A DNA stretch of 64,000 nt from Phycomyces blakesleeanus NRRL 1555(-) (Eukaryota; Mucoromycota; Mucoromycetes; Mucorales; Phycomycetaceae), in assembly GCF_001638985.1 (NCBI RefSeq), contig NW_017265143.1:756259-820258 (forward strand). Reading direction: 5' to 3'. Shown in pieces: positions 1-11,085 of this stretch; position 1 is the first letter of the stretch; the number at the start of each line of letters is the position of its first letter. Under the pieces are notes generated by a model, which ran no database searches, was not told the DNA's origin, and saw nothing but the letters and a program-made list of their open reading frames with translations. The position numbers were made by a program, and so were the translations under genes.

Positions 1-306
1 GAAATTCAAATACAGCTTTACATGCTTAAAGCCATTGTTGAGCATAATGTTTACTGTGTTTAAAATACCAAGCATTATATATGCTTATAAAAAAGGAACA
101 ATCGTGTAACCATCTATTTTGAAACATTGAAACATAATACCTGTATTATCATTATTGTAACTGTGACTTGTCGTCTATCGTTTTCTTAATCAGCCATTAA
201 TTATCCAGATGATATGCTTTACTTTGTTGAATGATATATATATATATTAGTACTACTGCTGCACATATATCAATAGTAAATTTCCTTGATTGTAATTGCA
301 ATTGTA
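1..306. other. AT-rich upstream sequence, no gene seen
   Basis: AT-rich sequence ahead of the SCOC-like gene. Open frames here are short and low in complexity. It presumably holds the 5' leader and promoter of the gene starting at 307. A TA-dinucleotide run lies near 235-248. Confidence 0.4.
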
Positions 307-727
307 ATGAATCAACCAGAACATGATGATGCTGAAATAGATGAAGGAAGAGATGCACTAGTAAAGTAAGCCAAGAAAAAGAAAAAGAAAAAGAAAATTG
401 CCTTATGATTACAATTGTTGACATTTATGTTCAGTAATGTCATCCAGCTTCAGTCTCAATTACGTGGTGAGTTTGGTTATATTAATAGTTTAATAAATAA
501 TAATTCATTGTCTTTGTTTTTTTTTGTTATTGTTGGGTTGTAATACAGGACTGATCGCAAGAGTAGACTCGGCCAAGAATGAACATCATTCTCTATTGAC
601 CGAGAATCAAATGTTACAAAAGTATATCAACAATTCCTTGACCTCGACAGCTGTATTTGGTGCGACTGGTGGGGCTGTCAATCCAGCCATGGCACAAAGC
701 AAATCTGGGCCAGAACCACCTCGTTAA
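307..727 (+). CDS. Short coiled-coil protein, SCOC-like
   Basis: Three exons, 307-365, 435-466 and 549-727, join in one frame to give 89 residues. Both introns are short GT-AG introns. The middle of the protein reads VIQLQSQLRGLIARVD followed by a polar heptad stretch and TENQMLQKYINNSL, then a TSTAVF segment. This is the pattern of the SCOC (short coiled-coil) family, small Golgi-associated proteins that in animals bind Arl-type GTPases and take part in Golgi traffic and autophagy. The acidic N-terminus (MNQPEHDDAEIDEG) and the short unstructured tail also suit the family. The assignment rests on recalled family sequence, and the function in this organism is inferred. The ATG at 307 is the first in frame, and the exons flanking it show normal splice signals. 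Confidence 0.82.
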
Positions 728-3037
728 AGAAAATAATAATAATAATAATAATAATACTACTACTACTATAATTTTTGGTTTTGTAATAATTACAATACTC
801 CTTATAAGCTAAGCGTCATTGAGGAATAGCATTGGATCATTCATGTATGTGACGGGCCTTCTATTGTTCTCAGCCATAAAAGGGGCTGATTGCAAGAGAG
901 ATAGAGATAGAGATAGAGATGGGGGTACGAAAGAAAGGGGTGTATTTACAGTGTACTTCTATTGTATGTATAGATATATAGTGTGCGTGTTTGTGTATTT
1001 TTTGGGGGGAAAAAAAAAGAGGAAAAGAGGGAGAAAATAAAGAAATATATATATATATATATATAAAAGAGAGAGAGAGAGAGGGAAATACAAGGGGAGA
1101 AAGAGGGGGAGAGAGAGGGGGTTGAATTCATAAGGGTTGTTGCATTAACGCGCGCATCGAATGTGGAAAAGGGGGAATGAATCGAGAGAATGGTAATAAT
1201 ATAGGAGAGAGAGAGAGTGCGTGTGTAATACATTCATGGTATTTTACTGCACGGCAATGTCACGAACGAGTCGGGATCTCTTTAAGCTATGACGCTGCGA
1301 GTTGGACTGGAGACAAAAAGGGGTCATTTTCGCTTTCTTTCTTTCTTCCTTTCGACGGGGAGGTCAGAATCTATTATTCTCCTTTATTATCGCTGAACGC
1401 GGGATTATTACTTATTACTTATTGCTTATTACTTATTACTTATTACTATTGCCATTATTTCATAATTTGTTTTTTGTTCTTTGTAATGGTGATGTATAAT
1501 ACATAAATTAGACTTGGATTTAGATTTAGATTTCATTATCATTATCATTATTGTTAGACAATTGCTCTGTCAAATGATACTATATTATTGCCGTAGAATG
1601 CCGGCAAACTTGTTCTGAATTGAAGATAATCCGGATGCTTGGCCAAGGTAATTCCATTAAATTAAACAGTGATTTTAAGACTAAACCATGAGAATATTAA
1701 AATAGAATTATAGTAATAATAATACTAATAATAAAAAAGGACATTTCTTCCCAAACTCTGATTTCTAATGAGAATGATCAACCTCTCTCTCTATATATAT
1801 TACATTGTACTATCTATCTTGTTGGGCTACAGCATATAGAAAGTTTGATATATATATATATATATATATATAAAAGTAAAGTAAAGTAAGAAATACTAGG
1901 TGTAGATAGAGTTCATTAAGGGCAGGTTGTTAAGGAGGTGAAGATCGGAGAGTAGCAATGGTATCACAAGCAGCAAGATGGCTCTCTTTGGCACTGGTCT
2001 GGTTTCAAATGCCAACATAACTGATTATTATATATACACTATATCAAATCGATCTGTAGCAATTGTTGAATAAGCACCATAATATTACAGTGTATTGTAT
2101 TGTATTATATTAATTTTATTTAATAAAGTATATTAAGATAAGATGGCTGAATATACCCTATTTGATTTTTCAATATTCTTTTGCCCATCGATCCTGTTGT
2201 TTTTTAATTGAGTAAAATCCAGCGCCAATTCGGTCTTCATTTTCCATGCCCGTCCCTCCTTCCCCACTTTGTTACCCTATTTATCTAATGCATCTCTTCA
2301 AACCCCCAAATCTGTCCATCAATCCTTCCTACAGCCCCTCCTGTTTGCACTTTTCTTTTTTCTTTTTTACGCTTCTGGCTGTTTTACTCCCTGCTCATCG
2401 CGTGTTCCTATTGAGGCACCTCGTTTTGGGCTTGCATTTCTAAAATACTTAATGTGCATTTTTTGTCTCCTTATCAAAAATCAATTTCTCGGTGAACATC
2501 TGTGCTTTCTCTTCGTTTTCTTGGCTGTCTATGCAGAAAGAACTAGTGTGTAGGAGATCTTCTATCCCTAGCATCTCCCCTAACCTTTATATCTACTCTA
2601 TTAATCTTGAACCGTTCTTTTAACCGGTTCCGTCTCCTTTATTAAGCCTACCAAGGACACCTCTCAACTTCTTCGTCTTGAACTTCTTAGTCACGCATCC
2701 CGACCACGGACCCTTAAACGTGCTCTGCTAATATTATTGACGATCGCGAGATCTGAATGTTCATCTCAAGACATTAACATCCTAAATCTGACCTCGATCC
2801 ACATTCAAAACCACACCAAAAAAAAACAATAAAATAAAATAAAATAGTAATAGTAATAGTAATAATAATAATAACAACAATATTATTATTAATAATAATA
2901 TTAATATTAATAATAACATTAAATAATAATACTCAAACTTGCACCCACACACTCATCCACACACTCACCCACACACTCACCCACACCCACACAAACCTCA
3001 ACCTCAACCTCAACCTCAACCTCAACCTCAATACCTC

Positions 3038-3072
<35 letters not shown>

Positions 3073-3323
3073 CTTTCTCTCTCTCTCTATTTCCTTCTTC
3101 ATTTCCTTCATTCTTTCTCTCTACCTCTCTACCTCTTTACCTCTTACTTCTTTACCTTTCTTTCTTTCTTTCTTTCTTTCTCTCACTCCTAAAGAAAAAA
3201 AAGAAGTATGACAAAATCTGAACCCAACGAATCAATCAATGGACCGAACGAGGCCTCTCGTGTATCTGTAGGTCTTAAACTCTATTATACTCGAATTATT
3301 TCCCAGACTCACCTTCCTTTAAG
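728..3323. other. Long low-complexity spacer between SCOC-like and FAR1-like genes
   Basis: About 2.6 kb with no recognised gene. It holds AT and GA microsatellites (about 880-1120), a TTACTTA-type repeat (about 1408-1447), TA runs (about 1848-1872), a pyrimidine-rich stretch (about 2240-2700) and ATA/TAA repeats (about 2830-2935). A 51-nt open stretch at 1597-1647 flanked by AG and GT has no partner exon that I can find. The pyrimidine-rich DNA just before 3324 probably includes the promoter and leader of the next gene. Confidence 0.5.
2941..3190. repeat. Compound microsatellite: CACACTCAC, AACCTC and TTTC repeats
   Basis: Three simple repeats follow one another: CACACTCACC-like units (2941-2994), AACCTC hexamers (about 2995-3034) and TTTC/CTCT tracts (3040-3182). 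They end about 140 bp before the start codon of the FAR1-type gene, so they lie in its probable promoter or leader. The translations across them are repetitive and not protein-like. Confidence 0.8.
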
Positions 3324-4910
3324 ATGGACCCTCTTTATCAACGCTTGCTCAAAAAAGGCTTTGCGGATAGCGTCTCAGCAATTGAATACTGCCGCGATGT
3401 ATGTGCCGAATATGGATTTACGATCAAGCAAGAAGCTAGTGCTAATAAAGTATGTCTAATATTCAATTGCATTGTCTATGTCCACACACTCCGTCCAAAT
3501 CGAAATGATCTTCTACATTTCTTTAGCTGAGCGGGTCTGAGCGTGTTTCTTATTATTATTATTATTATTATTATTTATCATTATTGAATTCTCTTTCCGG
3601 TGCCTAATATACACAAACCCACAAACCCCAAAAAAAACAAAGACTCATAACCTTTAAATAATTCTGTTATCATCATCTAGAACATATACGTCTATTGTTC
3701 TCGCGAAGGCCTGCCAGATTCTCAGCGGAACCCCAAACCTTCTCCACAAAGAAAACGACCCTCAAAAAGGTGTGATTGCAAATGGAGAATTGTACTTTCT
3801 GAGAACGAACAGGAGCAATGGGAATTCCGGAAGTCGCTAACTGCTACTGCACTTGAGCACAACCACGAGATGATGTCTCCAGACGAGATGGTTAAGGCCT
3901 GGCCACCTGAGGTGAGCGACATGATCATTCGTCTTGCACAGCAGAGACTACAGACGCACGAGATACGCGAGGCTGTCAAGCAAAACTTCCCTGACATTAC
4001 ATGGAACGAGCGGCGGTTCTATAATCGACTGACCGAGGAGCGCAAACGAATTAGGCAGCGTGGAGTCGTCGACCGCTCACAGCGCCTACTGTTACTGTCT
4101 GCCAGGCTCTGTTCGGTAGTGGCGGGCAACGAAGGATGGGCAATATGTGTAGAAAATGACTTGGTTCGGATGTTCGACAACTTCTGCCAGCTGACGCGCC
4201 TCACCCCCGAGGCCATCGAGTCACTTGTGGATATGCAGCAGAACCAAATCCAAAGCGACATGAGTGGAGAACGCTCATTACAGCCACACCGATTGGTGGG
4301 AAATTCCACTGGAGACTCCCTCTCGATTGCCGATCCATCGGCCTCAATCGGCATGTCATCCAACAGTGATCTCGAGGACCATTGCTCGGGAACACCCGCA
4401 GCCAAGCGTCGCAAGTCCAACTTTAGATCAAACGAGTCCCCCAAGGGAACTCAGGTTGTCACTGTCCCGAGTTATACGCTCTTTGTACGTTCGCAGCCCC
4501 TTCGTTCACCCTCTGATTCATCATCCCAAGGCAGTCGTCGGACAATGGCGGACTCTCCAACTGGTCTTGAGAGCCATAGCCCTCAGAATGGACCGCCAAC
4601 AGCATTCAATGGACCATCTGCCGCTTCATTCTTTGCCCTTACCTCTCCAACATCCTCCTCATCCTCGACTTCAAATATGGCCTTTTCACGTCACAGGATC
4701 GACATGCCACAACAACGCAGTATGTCAACCTCTCACCACCCCCACACATCACCTTCTGTTCATGACACACCATTTATGACACACTCTCTATGCCATCGTG
4801 CGTCTCCACAACAGCAGCAGCAGCAACATCAACAGCAACAACAACATCAACAACAACAACAGCAGCAACAACAGCAACAACAGCAGCAACAACAGCAACA
4901 ACAGCAACAG

Positions 4911-4952
<42 letters not shown>

Positions 4953-5480
4953 CAGCAACAACAGCAGCAACAACAGCAGCAGCAGCAGGCTACTTCTTCC
5001 AACTATGCTATGCCCAATGTATCTGCATATAATCTGCAAGCTTCTTTTTCTCCTTATAGCATGTCAGCCACATCTTTCTCTTCGCCCCCTGATATGCCGT
5101 TCAACTTTGATGGTGCCAGTATAATGGCTCCTCCCCCAAGTTCGAGCAATATTTTTGGGTCCATGCACAGTACACCGCAACCACATCAGACCGCCAAAGT
5201 GCACCACAACCTTGTTCCTGATCGCCACGAGCACACCCACCCTCATGAGCACAGAACACCGGTGTTTGGATACTACGCTGTCAAGAACGATGTTGAATCA
5301 GCAGTACTGCAGGAACAGCAGCGGGCCATTATGAGGCAGCAGGAGCACGAGTATGACCAGAGAGTCCAGCGTGGCTACCCTCAAGGATTTACCACACTGC
5401 CTATGATCCGTGCTAATAATGAAGATCAACAGGCATCACCTATTGTGGTAGCCACTCCTGCCTCTCAGCAGTGGTCTTGA
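3324..5480 (+). CDS. FAR1-type zinc-finger DNA-binding protein with long polyglutamine tract
   Basis: Two exons, 3324-3449 and 3681-5480, around a GT-AG intron with donor GTATGT, give 641 residues. Residues 8-115 or so have the FAR1/WRKY-GCM1-type layout: a conserved start (YCRDVCAEYGFTIKQEAS), then VYCSREGLP, a basic cluster, CDCKW and the terminal HNH in ALEHNHEM. These residues can form a C2H2-like zinc site. A segment resembling the region after the FAR1 domain follows (TWNERRFYNRLTEERKRIRQRG). The C-terminal half is Ser/Pro-rich and carries 60 residues of almost pure glutamine (419-478). FAR1 proteins are related to MULE transposases and can be domesticated transcription factors. No DDE transposase core is seen here, so a transcription factor role is inferred. 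The ATG at 3324 puts the domain at the N-terminus, as expected. Confidence 0.8.
4809..4988 (+). repeat. CAG/CAA trinucleotide tract coding for polyglutamine
   Basis: 180 bp of in-frame CAG and CAA codons code for 60 residues, broken only by two histidine codons near the start. CAG and CAA are interspersed, so there is no long pure CAG run. It lies inside the FAR1-type gene. Confidence 0.95.
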
Positions 5481-7642
5481 AAGAAGAAGAAGAAGAAGAA
5501 AAAAAGAAGGAAAGAGAAAAAGAAGAAGAAAAAAACGAGCAGCAGTAACAATGACCGCAACAATAACGATAACTATATCAAAATCCATACTTTATAACTA
5601 CTTAAACTATACATTTATACCTCTATACCTCTACCTATATATTTAACTACCTTACCTATCTACCTATCTACCTACCTATTTAACTATCTGTCTATCTATC
5701 TATTTAACTATCTATCTATTTAACTATTTAACTATCTATCTATTTATCTATTTAACTATCTCTCTTTTGCTTGTTTCTATTTTTCATATTATTGTTTTTT
5801 TTTCTATAGCCAAATATCTCTTTCATTTCTCAATCCTAATTCTTTCGTATGACCAAGCGCTATTGCGTCTAACTTCTTGTTCTTCCTTTTTCTTTACTTT
5901 ATTCTTCTGTTATATTTTGATCATTTGTCATTAGCAAGCGGGCCTTTATGCTTTTCCTTTTATTATATTCTATTCTATTCTACTTTATTCTACTCTATTT
6001 TATTCTATTTTACATTTTACATATGTTGGAAACATGGTGCCTCTATTTTCTAGTTTTTCATTCTCATTCTCATTCTCATTCTCACTCCAACTCTCCAACT
6101 CTCTTATTTACGTAGCCATATATGTAAAAATCTACTATCTTATACTAAAGATGATCAACTTTTTTTTTTTTTTAAAAAAAAAACTATTATACTGGACAGC
6201 TTAGTATGTATGAATCTATTCGGCGTGTATTATTATTATTATTATTATTATTATTTTCTTTGGTCCTGTATTGACTATATAATATGTACACCCACCCCAC
6301 GCACACACGAATGTATGTATGTATGTGCTTATGTATGTATGTATGTGCGTATGTGCGTATGTATGTATTTATGTATGTGTGCATTGTTTTTATTTTTATT
6401 ATTACTATTACTATTGTTTGTATCCATTAACTTTGTACACAGCATTAGCTCCATTTCATTCTACACCCTTACAAGGTTTGCAGATCTCTTTGATGAGAAT
6501 TTGAGTACATGACTCTACATAATTGACATTTAAGCTTTCGAGCTTAAGACTATGGACTCTGTCAACCCTGTAATACACATATTAGGCACTAGGACACAAT
6601 ATACCACTATTATTATTACTATAACCATTCTTCCATCTTGTTCTTAAAGACCAGTTAGCTGTAGCTAGACGTACAAGATTCAGTTGAAAGGTGCCAAATC
6701 TTATTAAGCTTATTGCAGTTACTAACCTTGACACAAGTCTAGCTAATAGTCTGATAAACGTGGATTTATGGTTTATGTATAGTTTACACTACATAAATCC
6801 ACATTAGTTAAAAAAGAAGGTCTTGGAATAAAGGAAGATCACTTCTAAATAATTTCAATTCTCTCTCTCTCTCTATCTCTCTTTAGACCATTAATTACTC
6901 TCTAAAGAGTAACAACCAGAATATTTCATACATTAAAGCATATACTAGATCGTATTGATGCTGTAGGATATCATCATAATGATCATATTAGTTTGTGGGG
7001 ACATGAAGTATGTACACCAAAAATAACCTTGACAAATGTGGAAATCTGCTTAAGGAACATACCAGTCTAATGTAAATGAATTTAACTTGTTCCAATAGAA
7101 ACAAGTATAAAAAGGTACAATTTTGTAATATTAACATTAAAAATAAAACCTCTATCTTTAATATATATATATATACTGACTTCTCATTTTTACTAATATC
7201 ACTCGACAATTCCCATACCTACTAATCAACCCACTATCCTATTCCCCCCAAAATTTCAATTATCTCTCTCTCTCTATATATATATTTCTTTCTCCCTTTG
7301 CCCCCTTATACTTTCTAATCTATACTCTCCTTTTGATTAGAGCAGAAAGAAGGATATGCACGTCAAATAGAAAAAAAAGGAGTAGTGTAATTTATTTATC
7401 GCAACCCATCTGAATGCTTTGCAAGGCAACCAATAGTGACAACGGAGGCAAGAGCACTTTGCATTTAATCAAATTTTAAAGTATACTGCTTTGCATATAA
7501 AGCAATGCATGCATTTATTTTGCACTCAAGCATGCACACATGCACGTACGCACACACGTACGCACACACGTACATACTTACATACATACATACATACATA
7601 TACACACGCACGTACGTATGTACAAGATACGTAAAAGTCTAT
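5481..7642. other. Low-complexity spacer after the FAR1-type gene
   Basis: No gene recognised. Just after the stop come AAG-rich and then CTAT/TTAACTATC-type repeats (about 5620-5765). CATTCT repeats lie near 6060-6090, ATT and GTAT repeats near 6229-6370, and a CACGTACG/TACA repeat near 7545-7620. A near-perfect inverted repeat is listed separately. Open frames in this stretch are repeat translations. Confidence 0.55.
6757..6805. repeat. Inverted repeat able to form a hairpin
   Basis: Arms 6757-6770 (AACGTGGATTTATG) and 6792-6805 pair over 13 of 14 positions around a 21-nt loop. It lies in an intergenic region, and no gene or terminator function is apparent. Confidence 0.6.
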
Positions 7643-9866
7643 TTACATTATGCTACATTTACCATTTGGGTGCCTTTGCATCTGCATCAATTGTTCTTCT
7701 GTATAGATGCGTCCTGTCATGGCCTGGACATCCTCAATTGCCTGCTCACGCTCATTCTCTCGCCGCTTCTGTTTGATCTCCTTTGGGAAATACTGCTTCA
7801 AAAGGTTCTGACGAGGCAGGTCCAGATCAATCGCACTGGCAAGCTTTACTGCAGTAGGATGTCGACACACAGGGCAGCTATCCATATGAGCCCTTTGTTG
7901 CTTAATCAGGCATCGAACACAGAATACATGACCGCACACCAGCCTAATAGGTCGCCATGCTACCCACATGCACACAGGACAAGCTAAAATAAATAGGGAG
8001 TACAAAGATCATGGTAATTTTGTGAGAAATTAATATTAATATTGATATTGATATTAGTAGTAGTAGTAGTACTACTACTACTACTACTACTACTACTATT
8101 TTTATTGTTATTTAAGATACATATATATATTAGAAAATTAATTTACAAAGACTTACAGAAATCTTCGGGTTGAAGGATAATAGAGATTAGTTTCTCAGTT
8201 AACAAGGCACAAAGGATATGTGCCATCTTTTGATCAAAGAATTTCTTGACCTTTGCAATTTCCGGGAAATTTTGGCTTGCACTGGGTCAAAGAAGCAGAA
8301 GCACAACCAAAATTAGAGTTAGGATTAGAATTAGAATCAATAGCAGTTTCCTCTTATCTTCTTCTTCTTTAAAACACTAATAAATACAGATGCATACATA
8401 TATATACATAAATACATATACATACTTACGTGAGTCCACTTCGCTTGTCATGCTTCTTGAGAATTTTAGTCATTGCAGTATGATTTAAGGCTTGATAGTG
8501 CTTCATTGTAATGAGAGCAGTATTGACACCAATAAACTGTTCAAATGCTATTTTTGACGACTTGCTCTTAAGTTTGGTAGCCTAGTAATTATGTGAGTGT
8601 TAGCACATATTCAAATATATTTTTTATGCGCCTAAATAAATCAATAGATATATAAGTATGAATGTATTACCAAACGTTTTGATTCTATTTGGTTCATAAA
8701 CCAGGTCATTTGTTGTTTGGATTTCTGGACAGATCTCATTGTCCTATCAGACTCTATTTTTCCTTTGAATATTTGGGCATCCATGTAAATATTGAAGATT
8801 GCACGCCATGTGTACATATCGTCTTTTTCACTGGGTGCAGCCTAACTTTACTTTAGAATCAAAACTCAATTGGTTCCCCTCCTCCTCCTCCTTCAATCTT
8901 TAACCTTTTATTCTTACTTACCACCTTGGCCATCTGCGACTCTAATCCGTCAATATCAAGCTTGAACTTATCCGAGGTTGTAGCTTGCAATTTGGACGCT
9001 AGATCCATTTCCATCATAAGAGTATAAAAAAACTCATCATCTTGTTCGAGCTCCAATACAAGTGTCTTCATGTGAGGGTCGTCAGTGCTAATCTCTTCGT
9101 CGCAGTCCATTATTTCATCAGGTTCGCCAGTGTTCTGGGTCTCCTTGATATTTAGCCCCTCTTCTGCAATTGCATGCATCATGTGCTGCCTTTCCTGATC
9201 ATGGACAGCCAGGTTCATAAGTTCTTTGATCAGAATAACCGTATCACTTTCTCTCCTGCTCAACCGGTTGTCGTCGTCTATTGTGACCGATGAGTGACTT
9301 CCTCGGCGAGAAATCGAAAAGAAGTCTGTGTCGTTTTGGGTTCCTTTGTATTCAATTTCCGGTCGAATGGATGGATTGCTAACTCTTCGAGAGAGAGAGA
9401 AGAAGTCTGTATCGTTTTGGGATCCCTTATACTCAAGTCCCGGAGTGCCAGCCTTTGATGCCGGCTTGCTAATCTTAACGGCCTTGTTTCCATTAGAAGT
9501 CTCTTGGTCATTGTCATCTTGGCTTTCGTCATCCGAAATGAAGTCTTTATCCTTCAATCTTGTCAGAAGCTTGTGGATTCTCGGCGAATGGCTATTATAG
9601 GTAAACTCGATACACGGGCGTACGTTCGGGGGCTCTCCTGTGAAATAATAGTTGATCTTTGGTACACTGGCATGGTCATCGGCATCTTGATCCAGATTGG
9701 GTTTGCACAAGGTTTCTCTTAAAAAAGTAGCCGATAAGCCTCGATTCTCGATTTCGTCCGCCACTTTTGCGACTAGCTTCTTGAGGGTGCGATATTGAAT
9801 TAAATAAGGACGCCAGGCGGACGGGATGTCCTCAGACTCGGTTTCCAGCTGCTTAGCAAACTTCAT
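7643..9866 (-). CDS. SPX-RING E3 ubiquitin ligase with C-terminal CaaX box
   Basis: Five exons on the minus strand, 9866-8922, 8841-8671, 8581-8430, 8281-8157 and 7983-7643, give 577 residues. The N-terminus (MKFAKQLETESEDIPSAW, YRTLKKLV) and later helices (about 1-420, with a long acidic insert) form an SPX domain, the inositol-pyrophosphate sensor of phosphate status. Residues 466-505 are a C3HC4 RING (CPVCMW, CGHVFCVRC, CPVCR). SPX-RING proteins (NLA in plants, Pqr1 in fission yeast) ubiquitylate phosphate transporters or polyphosphate enzymes, so a role in phosphate homeostasis is inferred. The last residues are GKCSIM, a CaaX prenylation motif. The SPX insert has two near-identical copies of an 18-residue unit containing NDTDFFS and SRR. 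All four introns are GT-AG and keep the frame. Confidence 0.88.
9299..9441 (-). repeat. Tandem 18-residue coding repeat in SPX insert
   Basis: Two copies of EYKG[S/T]QNDTDFFS[L/I]SRR lie about 30 residues apart in the acidic SPX insert. The DNA of the two copies is also alike, which points to a small internal duplication. Confidence 0.75.
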
Positions 9867-11085
9867 AGTAGGTTCATTGCCTTTTGGAAGAAAGGGAATA
9901 AAAAATAAATTATATGCAATTGATGAGAATAGCAGTGACTCTGTTTCAAGACTTCTTTTACGTTGTATATATAGACAATATATATTTTTTTATAAAAAAA
10001 AAGAATGGTTCTTATAGTGATTACCTTCTACTATCGGTGGTACCACGTGATCCTATCCGATTCAGAATAGGCGCTTAATGAGGAAGGACACTTGTCTCTG
10101 TGGATCCAACCTTTGTTAAACGAGGCTTTTAATTTTTTTTTACTTGGTAAACTATGATTATCTGTTTAGATTGTTTCTAAACCTAGATCGAATGTGCTAC
10201 AGCCAGCACCAATATTATTGCGTGTAGCAATGGGTAAAAAGTTGCGTGTTTGACCCCGCACGTATAGACTATCCAAATATTCTGTTTAATCAATTTCCGT
10301 TTTTTCTTTTGTTGAATTTTTTTACGGTAACAAATAGTTTAGCTTTAAGTCTAATCTATTGTATTGTATTGTATTGTATTGTATTGTATAAAGCTACTTA
10401 CTAAGTATCCTTTGCATTTTTTTTTGATCATTGATAATGCCGTCATATCACATCAACTGTTAACGGTAATAATGTCAATAGTAATGCCAATAATAATAGC
10501 TGATCAGTTCTTGGTGATTCAAATTAAATAAATAAATATGGTGAGATATCCATATATATATAAATTTATATATTAAGTCTTTTCCCACCGTCCAAGGAAG
10601 GTCGTACCCGGAAGCTACCGGTGTCAATACAATTCATTCAGCAATAAAAACCCATTACACAAAATACCGCATCAATAATATACCAAGAAGCGTAATATTT
10701 GCATAATTCTTGAGTTTTTTTTTACACTTTGGGCAAAGGGGTAAATTTTATGGCTGTTGACAAAATTTATAAGTCTTTTACAGTTTGCTCCCTCTCTATT
10801 TCTCGGTTTTTACTTGATACTTATAGATAGCAGAATTGTCTTTAATATGACTATTAGAGATCTCATATATTAAAAGTAATAATAATAGTAAGGATTTCAA
10901 TATGTATACAAGTGTATCGACTATCAGCGAGACTTTGATAAACTCAAACAAAGGCAAAAAGAAAGAAAGAAAGAAAAATTCGATACATAGGTCCTGTGTT
11001 TCTAGTACAGCAGAATAAAACAAGACGTATAGATGGCTATTGTTGAACAAAACAAAAATAAACCAAAAACCAAAATAAAATAAAG
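9867..11085. other. Spacer upstream of SPX-RING gene and downstream of M13 gene
   Basis: About 1.2 kb of AT-rich DNA. It includes a TTGTA pentamer run (about 10357-10388) and a CACGTG E-box at 10044-10049, 178 bp upstream of the SPX-RING start. No RNA gene or further coding region could be identified. Confidence 0.45.

Noticed and set aside
1597..1647. Exon-like plus-strand stretch (CRQTCSELKIIRMLGQ) between AG and GT
   Set aside because: No start exon or following exon in a matching phase was found, and composition alone is not enough.
2939..3211. His/Pro/Gln-Phe-Ser ORF of 90 residues
   Set aside because: It is a translation of three simple repeats and has no protein-like composition.
4788..5039. 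Minus-strand poly-leucine ORF and other-frame poly-Thr/Ala/Ser ORFs
   Set aside because: They are shadow translations of the CAG/CAA tract in the FAR1-type gene.
10044..10049. CACGTG (Pho4-type) site 178 bp upstream of the SPX-RING gene
   Set aside because: Attractive for a phosphate gene, but CACGTG recurs several times in the window (for example about 14482, 16974, 18480 and 44329), as expected by chance, so it is not evidence of phosphate control.
10210..10262. tRNA-like stretch with GTTTGACCCCGCAC
   Set aside because: No acceptor, D or anticodon stems could be paired on either strand.
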